Origin: PNKC01 sp039917655
Lineage (GTDB): Bacteria > Chloroflexota > Dehalococcoidia > Tepidiformales > Tepidiformaceae
Length of the DNA: 7,469 nt
NCBI GenBank assembly: GCA_039917655.1
Contig: JBDSJC010000082.1
Coordinates: forward strand, 1-7,469
Direction of reading: 5' to 3'
Shown: in pieces, positions 1 through 6,298 of the stretch
Numbering within the stretch: position 1 is the stretch's first letter
Layout of the letters: each line of letters starts with the position of its first letter
The notes under the pieces: generated by a model
What the model was told of the DNA's origin: nothing
The model's database searches: none
The model's input: only the letters and a program-made list of their open reading frames with translations
Made by a program: the position numbers and the translations under genes

Positions 1-515
1 CAGTCGGCGAGGTGTCCGCCGCTCGTCCAGATCTTTTGGCCGTTGATGATGTAGTCGTCGCCATCCTTGACGGCGCGGGACTGCAGGGCCGCAAGGTCGC
101 TGCCGGCGCCGGGCTCGCTGTAGAGCGTGCACCACCAGTCATCTCCGCCGGTGATGCGCGGGATGAAACGCTGCTTCTGTTCGTCCGTGCCGTAGAGCAT
201 CAAGCTCGGGCCCACCCAGGCGATGCCCATGCTGTAGTGCGGCGCCCCGGCGTAGGACATCTCTTCGTTGTAAACGAGCTGACGCATGTGGCTCGCGCCG
301 CCGCCGCCGTACTCCTTTGGCCAGGCCATCGCCAGCCAATCGCGCTGGGCCAGTTTTTTCTGGAAACCCATGGTGGCCGAATACTCTTCGCCGGGCTCTT
401 CGAAGTTCGCCCCGCCACGCCCTCGCGGCCCTCCGGCAGCCGGAAGTTCGGCGGCAATGAAGTCGCGCACCTCGTCTCGGAAGGCTTCTACGTCGGGTTC
501 GAAGGTGTAACGCAT
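1..515 (-). CDS. Acyl-CoA dehydrogenase, N-terminal part (cut by window edge)
   Basis: Flavoenzyme expected to oxidise an acyl-CoA to the trans-2-enoyl-CoA and pass electrons to ETF, in the cytoplasm. The minus strand reads open for 171 codons plus two bases from the ATG at 515-513 to the window edge. The family is usually 380-400 aa, so somewhat under half is present. Residues 5-125 look like the alpha-helical N-terminal domain, including WPKEYGGGG near 65-73. The middle beta domain begins with WCTLYSEPGAGSDLA at 128-142, close to the acyl-CoA dehydrogenase signature 1, and continues with INGQKIWTSGGHLAD at 157-171. The start is supported by AGGAG at 526-522, six bases upstream. The gene is divergent from the YtfJ-like gene. 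The catalytic Glu lies in the missing C-terminal half, so chain-length or substrate class cannot be judged. Family assignment is firm. Confidence 0.95.
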   Translation of the reverse strand, partial: MRYTFEPDVEAFRDEVRDFIAAELPAAGGPRGRGGANFEEPGEEYSATMGFQKKLAQRDWLAMAWPKEYGGGGASHMRQLVYNEEMSYAGAPHYSMGIAWVGPSLMLYGTDEQKQRFIPRITGGDDWWCTLYSEPGAGSDLAALQSRAVKDGDDYIINGQKIWTSGGHLAD

Positions 516-631
516 GGGGAACTCCTGGGGAAAGGTTCGCTTGGCGCGCAGTATAACCGTCTACTAGCCTCTTGCGAGGGCACGTCGGAAAGGCGCACAT
601 TGGAAGGCACGAGAGCCTGGAGGGTGATGCA
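516..631. promoter_or_regulatory. Divergent intergenic region with TATA-like element usable on either strand
   Basis: This 116-base spacer separates the divergent starts of the acyl-CoA dehydrogenase and the YtfJ-like gene. The stretch AGTATAAC at 550-557 gives TATACT on the minus strand (five of six matches to TATAAT), about 35 bases upstream of the dehydrogenase start, and TATAAC on the plus strand, about 75 bases upstream of the other gene. No convincing -35 box stands at 16-18 bases in either direction; CTCGCA at 578-573 on the minus strand is the best, with three of six matches. A promoter here is plausible from position and AT content only. Confidence 0.3.
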
Positions 632-1048
632 TTGGACAGTGAGATGAGCAGAGTGATGCGAGAAGCGGAACAGGCGGCCAGCGGGCGCGCCTCCAACTTC
701 CTCGAAGGTTTGGCCTCGCGGCTGGGGCTCCACGCCCGCGCCGGCGCCGTCTTCGGCGACCCTGTCGAAAAGGGAGGCGTCACCGTCGTCCCGGTGGCGA
801 AGGTGCGTTACGGCTTCGGCGGTGGCTCTGGCAGCGACACCAAGGACGAAGGCGACGGTTCGAAGCACGACGAAGGCTCGGGCGGTGGGGGTGGCCTGAC
901 GGCCTCACCCCTCGGCTTCATAGAAGTGCACGACGGCTTCGCCGAGTTCAAGCGCATCAACGACCCCATGTCGCTCGTCCCGGTGATCCTCGCCAGTGGC
1001 TTCACGGCCTGGATCGTCCTCCGCGGCCTGCGCCGCCTCGTCCGTTGA
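632..1048 (+). CDS. YtfJ/GerW-family (Spore_YtfJ) protein with C-terminal membrane segment
   Basis: Member of the family named after Bacillus YtfJ (GerW), a spore protein; relatives occur in many non-spore-formers, where the role is unknown. Counting from the TTG at 632, the 138-aa product has an amphipathic N-terminal helix (5-32), the family core FGDPVEKGGVTVVPVAKV at 41-58, the glycine/charged loop YGFGGGSGSD through GGGGG at 60-88, and the strand GFIEVHDGFAEF near 95-106. A hydrophobic stretch at 114-130 followed by RGLRRLVR looks like a C-terminal membrane anchor with a positive cytoplasmic tail. TTG 632 was chosen because GGAGGG (619-624) lies seven bases upstream; ATG 644, in frame, has no SD at usable distance. 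The frame is also open upstream to a TTG at 572, which lacks an SD. No sporulation genes are nearby, so a sporulation role should not be assumed. Confidence 0.85.
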   Translation: MDSEMSRVMREAEQAASGRASNFLEGLASRLGLHARAGAVFGDPVEKGGVTVVPVAKVRYGFGGGSGSDTKDEGDGSKHDEGSGGGGGLTASPLGFIEVHDGFAEFKRINDPMSLVPVILASGFTAWIVLRGLRRLVR

Positions 1049-1193
1049 TCTAGCCTGAATCCGAGCCGCGACCGCAGGTGGCGGCTGGACCGGGTTGCCG
1101 GCTTCCGCCACGCCCTCGCCCTCAATGCGCCTTTCCCAGCTCCAACTGGCCGCGAAGACGTATCCGTAACTCCGAGGCGTCAGGGTGGATTCG
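1049..1193. other. Spacer between convergent genes
   Basis: These 145 bases separate the ends of the YtfJ-like gene and the propeller gene. A convergent arrangement would be expected to hold a terminator. The only stem I see is AGCCGC (1064-1069) with GCGGCT (1081-1086) around an 11-base loop, without a T-run on either side, so an intrinsic terminator is not supported. No coding signal is evident. Confidence 0.5.
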
Positions 1194-2092
1194 CTACTCC
1201 ACCCAGGTCAGCGGAAAGGCCTGTGTCTCCCGCGAGACAGCCCAGCGGTTCGTTGCGTCTGTTGCCGAGACCACCCACGCGCCCGATTCAGCACCGGGGT
1301 CGCGGTGGATCGCCACGTACCGGCTGTCCGGCGACCACGTGATGTGACAGCCGTCGATCAACCGGATCATGCGCCCGCTGGCGAGGTCCAGCATCAGCAC
1401 CGTGTGGTTCTTGCGGTCCATCGCGTACGTGGAAACGGCCAGGTACCGGCCGTCTGGGGAAAACGCCAGTTCGCCCACGTAGCCTCCGGTCACCGTATAG
1501 CCGTTCATCAGTGGCGTGGGCCCCACCCGCATGGCGTGAGGAAGTACGGCTCGCCAGTGACGCTGCCGAATGCCAGTTGCAAAGAGTCAGGAGTCCAGGT
1601 CATTACCAGGGGGACGCCTTCCACCGCACGCGCGGCGCCCTTTCCGCCAGCTACCAGCGCCGGGTCGCCGGAGGTCGCGAGCTGCGTGACCCGGTTGGTC
1701 ACGCCCCCGGCCGTCAACGCCAGCCATATGCCATCGGGCAATCGCTCAATCGTCGCGACAGTCTTTCCGTCGGGCGAAGGCACGGCCTCCTGAGCTGTCG
1801 CGACCTGTCCGTCGCGGGCCAATTGGTCGTAGCTGCTCACGCCAATTGGCTTACCGGCGGAGTCCGTGGTGAACAGGCCTACGCCGGTCACTTCGTAAAT
1901 GATCGTGCCGCCTCCCGCCAGCGGCGGCACGGCGATGTTGGGGATAGGGGCCGCGGGCCTCGTGCCGTCGGCTCCCCGCGTGACCAGCACCAGCGAGCCA
2001 GCAATCACCACCACGGAGCCCATCGTTGCGAGCGCTGCCCATCCCGCCCAAACGCGCCGCCCTTGAATTGAGACTCCCGTTGCCTGTGCCAT
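1194..2092 (-). pseudogene. Membrane-anchored PD40/TolB-like beta-propeller protein, frameshifted
   Basis: Starts at ATG 2092-2090, with GGAG at 2105-2102 upstream. The first frame gives 194 aa: a short basic N-terminus, one membrane segment at about 17-38, a proline-rich linker (44-58), then propeller-like strands with SPDG (106-109) and TPDS (167-170). It stops at 1510-1508. A second frame, open from 1532 at the latest to TAG 1196-1194, continues the same fold with AFSPDGRYLAVST and ITWSPDSRYVAI, typical PD40/WD40-like blades. Joining the two needs one extra base (a -1 shift) between about 1550 and 1511 and gives an intact protein of about 299 aa. It was probably an extracytoplasmic, membrane-tethered propeller; its ligand is unknown. 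The break could be a sequencing error, a real pseudogene or programmed frameshifting. It lies 61 bases after the CoA-transferase on the same strand and may share its transcript. Confidence 0.75.
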
Positions 2093-2131
2093 CGTCCAGC
2101 TCTCCAAGAGGTATTGAACGATCTACACCGC

Positions 2132-2151
2132 GCGGGACCGGGCGGTTCCCG
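2132..2151 (-). other. GC-rich stem-loop after the CoA-transferase stop
   Basis: On the minus strand CGGGAACC (2151-2144) can pair with GGTCCCG (2139-2133) around a four-base loop, with one bulged A. The stem starts three bases after the CoA-transferase TAA. No T-run follows, so it is not a standard intrinsic terminator; it might be a weak pause or an mRNA 3'-end-stabilising hairpin between this gene and the propeller gene. Confidence 0.25.
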
Positions 2152-2153
2152 GG

Positions 2154-4679
2154 TTACAGGATCGAGTCGTCGAAGTCCATCGAGATGTGGCCAGCCGCTA
2201 CCAGCCGCTCGTACTCCGTGTCATCCACGCCCAGCAATTCGCGATACACGTAGTCGTTGTGTTCGCCCAGCGCAACCGGAGCCTGGCGGACGGTGAGCGG
2301 CGTCTCGGAAAAGCGCATGAACGGCGTGTTGAAGCGGAACGGACCGATTCCTCCGTGCATGGTCTGCGGCTGGTAGAGCCCGCGCGCCACCGCGTGTGGG
2401 TCGTCAAATGCCCGCGATCCCTCGATCACCGGTGCGGCGGAGATGCCTGCCCCTTGCAGCAGATGGAACAGCGCGTAGTCCTCGAAGTCCGCGGTCCATT
2501 GCTTCAGATACCCGTCGATCGCGTCGTGCGCGGCCAGCCGTCCGGCGTTCGTCTCCAGCGCCAGGTCCATCGCCCAGTCAGGACTGCCCAGGAGCGCGCG
2601 CAGGCTCACCCATTGCTCGTCCGTGCTCACCGTAAGGGCGATCCACCGGTCGCCGCACTCCGCGGCTGGTCCAGCAGCGGCGCAGGGATAGACCCCCGCT
2701 GGTGCGTGCTCGAAGACTGAGCGGTTGCCGCGCCGGTCGGCCACTTTGCCGTTCAGCGCGTACTCCATGAACGCCTGTGCGAGCATCGCCGAGGCGTTCT
2801 CCGCCTGCCCGATCTCCACCAGCTGCCCCTCGCCGGTGCGGTTCCGGTGCCACACCGCCATCATCACCGCGAGCGCAGCCTGTGCCCCCGCCAAGTAGTC
2901 ACCCGAATAGATCGGCGAGTTATCCGATGGGTCGCTGTCCGTGTAGCCGCGCAGCAGCGTGTGCCCCAACACGCTTTCGAGGTGGACGCCAAGTGCCCTC
3001 GCCTGGTTGTACGGCCCCGTCGACCCGTACGCCGGGATCCGCACCATGATGATGTCGTCCTTGAACGTCCGCAGCCAGTCGTAGGTGATCCCCAGCCCTT
3101 CCAGCGTCTCAGTCGCGTTGTTCTCCACCAGCACGTCCGATTGCGCCACCACCCGCCCGAAGATCGCTTTCCCCTCTTCCGTCCGCAGATCGACTGTGAA
3201 GCTCTTCTTGTTGCGATACAGCTGTACGAAGGTTGGGTTGTAGTTCCACGGCCGCGCACCCGGGTCGTTGTTGGGGTAGCCGCCAGCGGCTGGTGGGAGG
3301 CGCGCGATCAACTCCTTCGACGGGCGAGCGATTGTGCCCCGCGTCATCGGCTGCATCACATGCGAGTTCTCGGCCTTCAACACCTCCGCCCCAAGGTCGC
3401 CCAGCAGCAGCGTGGCGAACGGCCCCGCCCACACCACGCAGAGGTCGATGACGCGCAGCCCTTCGAGCGGAAGCCGTGGGCTCTCTCTCCTCTCCGTACG
3501 AATTGGCGCGTTGGCGGGCTGTGCCAGCTCAGCGCGAATCTCGTCGCCGTGTTCGTTGAGCAACGGCGCGGACCGGCGCAGCGCCCATGGACTCTTTGGC
3601 ATGGTGAATGGGCGGCCAGGGATCTCCACCTCGCCCAGCGCTGGGTGGTTGACCGTCGTCCAGAACCCGCGGTCGCGGAAGTGCGGGTCGGCGCTGATCT
3701 CCGCCACATCAAAGAGTGGCCCGCAGAGCACCTTCGCCGCCCGCGCCGCCGCCCACACTTCGCGCTTGGTGCGTTCGCTCAGCCAGGCGAAGAAATAGGC
3801 GTCCAGCTCGGCGACGTTGTCCGCATCCAGTAGGGCGCCTCGTTCGTACCACCTCGGGTCGCGCAGCCAATCTGGCTCCCCAAGCATCTGGTTGAAGCGG
3901 TCCAAACGTGCGCCCGCGGCAGAGAACTCGACCCAGCCGTCCGCGCAGGGATAGACGCCCGTCAGCGCCGGACGGTTGAAGTGCGAGGCCCGTGGGGTTC
4001 TGCGTCCCGAAAACTCGAAGACGATCGTTCCCACATGCCGCCGGTCCGCGCCGAGGAAGTGGCTGTCCGCGATCGCGAAGTCAACGCGCTGGCCGATGCC
4101 CTGTTGTTTGCTCGCCAGGATCGCGGCGAACGTCGCCACCGCTGCCGCCGAGCCAGACTCCACGAGGGACGCCGTCCCGAACATCGTCACCGGCTCCCGC
4201 TCGACGATCCCCATCGTGTACAGCTCGCCTGCCAGCGCGAAGAGCGTCAGTTCGGATCCGGCGTAATCGCGGTAGGGGCTGTCTTGTCCGAAGTTGGTGA
4301 TCGAAATCAACGGCAGGTCTGGCCGCCGCGCGTGGATCACTTCCCAGCCGATACCGAGCCGATCGAGTACTCCCGGCCGAAAGCTTTCGACGACCGCATC
4401 CGCGCGGTCCACCAGCTCGAGGAACGTCTCACGGCCCTCTTGGGCCTTCAGATCCAGTTCGATCGAGCGCTTGTTGGTGTTGAAGTAGAAAAACGTGCCG
4501 CTCTTTTCCGGGTGCGAATCGCCGCCCGGGAATGGCCCCAGGGTTCGTCCCGGATCCCCTCCTGGCCGCTCAACCTTGATCACGTCCGCGCCGAAATCGG
4601 CCAGCAGCTTCGTCGCATACGGCCCACAGACGTATTCGCTCAGGTCGAGAATGGTGACCCCATCAAGTGGTCCGGGCAC
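2154..4679 (-). CDS. Tandem two-domain family III CoA-transferase (CaiB/BaiF type)
   Basis: Family III enzymes move CoA between carboxylic acids through an acyl-aspartyl intermediate; some relatives are acyl-CoA racemases. The usual length is about 400 aa, and this 841-aa product holds two copies. Copy 1 (about 1-385) opens with PLDGVTILDLSEYVCGPYAT at 4-23 and GADVIKVERPGGD at 30-42. Copy 2 (about 402-841) opens with PLEGLRVIDLCVVWAGPFAT at 404-423. Both also share GVYPC (241-245 and 662-666). Copy 2 has SGDYLAG at 592-598, where D594 fits the catalytic Asp. In copy 1 the matching stretch is FGTASLVESG (167-176), with Leu172 at that place and Glu174 two residues on, so this half may not be catalytic. 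The GTG start is supported by GGAG at 4690-4687, seven bases upstream. Substrates cannot be read from sequence; a dicarboxylate or bile/aromatic acid role is only a guess. The gene lies between the GGDEF-like and propeller genes, all on the same strand. Confidence 0.93.
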   Translation of the reverse strand: MPGPLDGVTILDLSEYVCGPYATKLLADFGADVIKVERPGGDPGRTLGPFPGGDSHPEKSGTFFYFNTNKRSIELDLKAQEGRETFLELVDRADAVVESFRPGVLDRLGIGWEVIHARRPDLPLISITNFGQDSPYRDYAGSELTLFALAGELYTMGIVEREPVTMFGTASLVESGSAAAVATFAAILASKQQGIGQRVDFAIADSHFLGADRRHVGTIVFEFSGRRTPRASHFNRPALTGVYPCADGWVEFSAAGARLDRFNQMLGEPDWLRDPRWYERGALLDADNVAELDAYFFAWLSERTKREVWAAARAAKVLCGPLFDVAEISADPHFRDRGFWTTVNHPALGEVEIPGRPFTMPKSPWALRRSAPLLNEHGDEIRAELAQPANAPIRTERRESPRLPLEGLRVIDLCVVWAGPFATLLLGDLGAEVLKAENSHVMQPMTRGTIARPSKELIARLPPAAGGYPNNDPGARPWNYNPTFVQLYRNKKSFTVDLRTEEGKAIFGRVVAQSDVLVENNATETLEGLGITYDWLRTFKDDIIMVRIPAYGSTGPYNQARALGVHLESVLGHTLLRGYTDSDPSDNSPIYSGDYLAGAQAALAVMMAVWHRNRTGEGQLVEIGQAENASAMLAQAFMEYALNGKVADRRGNRSVFEHAPAGVYPCAAAGPAAECGDRWIALTVSTDEQWVSLRALLGSPDWAMDLALETNAGRLAAHDAIDGYLKQWTADFEDYALFHLLQGAGISAAPVIEGSRAFDDPHAVARGLYQPQTMHGGIGPFRFNTPFMRFSETPLTVRQAPVALGEHNDYVYRELLGVDDTEYERLVAAGHISMDFDDSIL

Positions 4680-4743
4680 GGCGTGTCTCCGCTAAAGGGG
4701 TGGCGGCCGTTGTCCCCGTTAGTGAGAGCGGAGGCCGCGCCGA

Positions 4744-4752
4744 ATCCTAGCA
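4744..4752 (-). promoter_or_regulatory. Possible extended -10 promoter for the CoA-transferase gene
   Basis: The minus strand carries TGCTAGGAT (4752-4744), which fits an extended -10 (TGn followed by TAnnAT). It would place the transcript start near 4737, about 58 bases before the GTG. I see no good -35 box at 16-18 bases, which an extended -10 can partly compensate. Support comes from motif and position only. Confidence 0.3.
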
Positions 4753-4754
4753 CA

Positions 4755-4794
4755 TCGTTCAGCGACTTCGGGCGGCAGGGCCGTCGCTGAGCGA
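4755..4794. repeat. 12-bp inverted repeat between GGDEF-like and CoA-transferase genes
   Basis: TCGTTCAGCGAC (4755-4766) and GTCGCTGAGCGA (4783-4794) are reverse complements at 11 of 12 positions, with eight perfect inner pairs, around a 16-base GC-rich spacer. It lies 25 bases after the stop of the GGDEF-like gene and directly upstream of the possible -10 of the CoA-transferase gene. No T-run follows on either strand. It may act as a terminator-like hairpin for the upstream gene or as an operator for a dimeric regulator; the sequence does not decide. Confidence 0.5.
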
Positions 4795-4819
4795 GTGGGA
4801 GCAGTGTTGCTTAGGCGGC

Positions 4820-5464
4820 TTAATCGACCGCTGCGCCGCGCCCTCCCGGCAGGAAGTCACCGCGCTGCTCGAAGATCTGCCCGCTGAAGTCTTTTCGTGC
4901 CCGATAGGCGGCATCGATCAGCTCCCCGAGCTCGGTCAACTTAATTGTCCATTCGGCGATGCCAACGCGCGCGTCCACGTAAGCCGCTCCGCCCTCGTGG
5001 GTGACCGGCTCGTTCCCCAGGACACGCCGTAGCCGGTCCACAAACGCCCATCCGCCGTCGGTCGAGCTGCCCGCGAGCAGCACTGCCGCCGTCCGCCCGT
5101 CAAGTTGAAACGCGCAGTCTTCGGTGCGCCGTGCTTCATCGATCGCCGCAAGCGACTTGGCCATCACCGCGGGAGGCAGGTCGACCTGGGGACGCAAAGC
5201 GTCGCCTAAGTCCACCAGCGCCAGGGCGAACGGCTCCCCGCGGCGGTGCCAGCGTGATTTCAGCCGGTTCCACTCCACTTCAAGCAGGTGGTACGGGTCC
5301 GGCTTCTCCCCTTCACGGTCCGCCCGCTCGAGTTCGAGCACGACGACCTCCGCCTCCAACTCCTCGATCTTCGCGCGCAACGAGATCGCATAGAGGAGCG
5401 CAGCCGTGGCGCCGGCCCCGGTGCAGACAACCAACATGAGGAGGCCGAGGAAGATCAGGTCCAA
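4820..5464 (-). CDS. Membrane-anchored protein with coiled coil and degenerate GGDEF-like domain
   Basis: The 214-aa product has one membrane segment (about 3-28), a charged coiled-coil-like helix rich in E, L and V (29-52), then a cytoplasmic domain (about 60-195). That domain resembles GGDEF (diguanylate cyclase) folds in pattern: PFALALVDLGDAL at 78-90, a helix with VMAKSLAAIDEARRTEDCAF (100-119), LDGRTAAVLLAG at 121-132 where active enzymes have the GG(D/E)EF hairpin, YVDARVGIAEW (162-172), and a final helix ELIDAAYRARK. The signature loop reads LDGRT, so cyclase activity is not expected; a c-di-GMP-independent scaffold or nucleotide-sensing role is possible. The TTG start is favoured by GGAG (5474-5471), six bases upstream; ATG 5437 would cut into the membrane helix. 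The GGDEF relation is an inference from pattern, not a firm match. Confidence 0.75.
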   Translation of the reverse strand: MDLIFLGLLMLVVCTGAGATAALLYAISLRAKIEELEAEVVVLELERADREGEKPDPYHLLEVEWNRLKSRWHRRGEPFALALVDLGDALRPQVDLPPAVMAKSLAAIDEARRTEDCAFQLDGRTAAVLLAGSSTDGGWAFVDRLRRVLGNEPVTHEGGAAYVDARVGIAEWTIKLTELGELIDAAYRARKDFSGQIFEQRGDFLPGGRGAAVD

Positions 5465-5697
5465 GCGTCTCTCCGGTTCAAGCAGCTCGCACGCGCCGTG
5501 TCATTTGATCATCGGCACGTTGCAAAGAGCCTAAAGCGGGGCGACTCTCCGGCTCAGTACGACGAATCACCATGCAATCCCCGTGATCCAGCGTTCGCCC
5601 TATGATTGGGCGCACGAACGGCGCGCGCCGGCCGGACAGTCGGCGGCCTCGAACGACTCGCTCGCGGCAGAACCGCACAAGTCAGAAGGAGACATCC
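5465..5697. other. Divergent intergenic region between GGDEF-like and VOC genes
   Basis: These 233 bases hold the upstream regions of two divergent genes. On the plus strand TATGAT (5601-5606) is a good -10 match, framed by CGCCC (5596-5600) and GGGCG (5608-5612), a perfect five-base inverted repeat. No -35 box is evident at the right distance. For the minus-strand gene I found no promoter worth naming. The frames open through here show no recognisable protein. Confidence 0.4.
5596..5612 (+). promoter_or_regulatory. Possible -10 box inside a short palindrome, upstream of VOC gene
   Basis: TATGAT (5601-5606) matches TATAAT at five of six positions and would start a transcript near 5613 with a leader of about 85 bases before the VOC start. 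The flanking CGCCC/GGGCG arms could bind a repressor or form a small hairpin. No convincing -35 box accompanies it, so this stays tentative. Confidence 0.3.
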
Positions 5698-6048
5698 ATG
5701 GCAGAAGACTGGGCCCGGCCCATGGTCCATTGGGAGATCCAGGCGAAAGACCCTGACGGTGCGCGCAAGTTTTACTCCGCAATGTTCAACTGGGAGATCG
5801 GAGAGGGGCGGATCGCGAACATCGGCGCGGGCATCGGCGCACCCGAGCCGATTACGGGCCACATCAGGGCGAGCGCCACGCCCGGGGTGGTGCTCTACGT
5901 CCAGGTGCTGAAGCTGCGCGAAACGCTGGACCGTGCGGTGGCACTCGGCGGCGCTATCCTGCGCGAGCCGTTCGACCTGCCCACCGGCCAGACGCTCGCC
6001 TGGATGGCTGACCCCGAAGGGAACCAGGTGGTGCTGGTCCAGCAGTAG
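5698..6048 (+). CDS. VOC-family (glyoxalase/bleomycin-resistance fold) protein
   Basis: A 116-aa single-domain member of the vicinal oxygen chelate superfamily, likely cytoplasmic. Residues 8-33 (PMVHWEIQAKDPDGARKFY, then FNWEI) are the usual first beta-alpha unit. The middle (62-70) and helix TLDRAVALGGAI (77-88) form the second module, which ends in the typical MADPEGNQVVLVQQ at 103-116. Possible metal ligands are His11 and Glu107; the positions fit the fold, but I cannot confirm a full ligand set, and many members of this group are of unknown function. ATG 5698 was chosen because AAGGAG (5686-5691) stands six bases upstream; the frame is open further back to 5602 but that extension is Arg-rich, non-family sequence. 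One domain of this size usually acts as a dimer. Substrate unknown. Confidence 0.92.
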   Translation: MAEDWARPMVHWEIQAKDPDGARKFYSAMFNWEIGEGRIANIGAGIGAPEPITGHIRASATPGVVLYVQVLKLRETLDRAVALGGAILREPFDLPTGQTLAWMADPEGNQVVLVQQ

Positions 6049-6298
6049 CTCAACTCGAAGTTGACCGCTGGAGATCCTTGGCCTCCACCACCACATCGGC
6101 CTCGCCGCAGGTCTCCTGCCTCGGCGCAGTCGCCGCCCGCGACCCCGCCGTGTCCGCTTCGTAGCTCACCCCGCGGCGGGGCGACCCCCGCTTACGCTGG
6201 GGGACATCCCGAAGGTTCGCGCGATCCACCGGCCACCCTTAGAATTCGGGCAGACCGCCTGTGACGGTGGCGAACCGCGCAAAGGAACCCTCAGTCCT
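6049..6298. other. Intergenic region before the Fe-S oxidoreductase, with GC-rich hairpins
   Basis: No protein is recognisable in these 250 bases. Directly after the VOC stop, TCAACT (6050-6055) and AGTTGA (6059-6064) form a perfect six-base stem with a three-base loop, but no T-run follows. Further on CCCCG/CGGGG (6169-6173, 6177-6181) and CCCCC/GGGGG (6185-6189, 6199-6203) make two adjacent small stems. These could be termination or mRNA-stability elements. A possible promoter for the downstream gene is listed separately. Confidence 0.45.
6216..6245 (+). promoter_or_regulatory. Possible sigma70-type promoter for the Fe-S oxidoreductase gene
   Basis: TAGAAT (6240-6245) matches the -10 consensus at five of six bases. 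TTCGCG (6216-6221), 18 bases upstream, matches the -35 consensus at only three. A start near 6252 would leave a leader of about 47 bases. Likely from position, but weak in the -35. Confidence 0.35.

Noticed and set aside
12..647. 211-aa open frame on the plus strand
   Set aside because: It covers the acyl-CoA dehydrogenase in antisense and runs through the divergent promoter region into the next gene.
139..783. 214-aa open frame on the minus strand
   Set aside because: It overlaps both the acyl-CoA dehydrogenase (other frame) and the YtfJ-like gene (antisense); Arg/Ala-rich, with no domain.
1064..1086. Hairpin AGCCGC/GCGGCT as terminator for the convergent genes
   Set aside because: The loop is 11 bases, the stem only six, and no T-run follows on either strand.
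2847..3833. 328-aa open frame on the plus strand
   Set aside because: Antisense to the CoA-transferase; rich in Arg, His, Pro and Val without domain features, while the minus strand encodes a recognisable enzyme throughout.
3981..4790. 269-aa open frame on the plus strand
   Set aside because: Antisense to the N-terminal half of the CoA-transferase; Arg-rich composition and no family features.
5554..6096. 180-aa open frame on the minus strand
   Set aside because: Antisense to the VOC gene, which has an excellent SD and clear family motifs.
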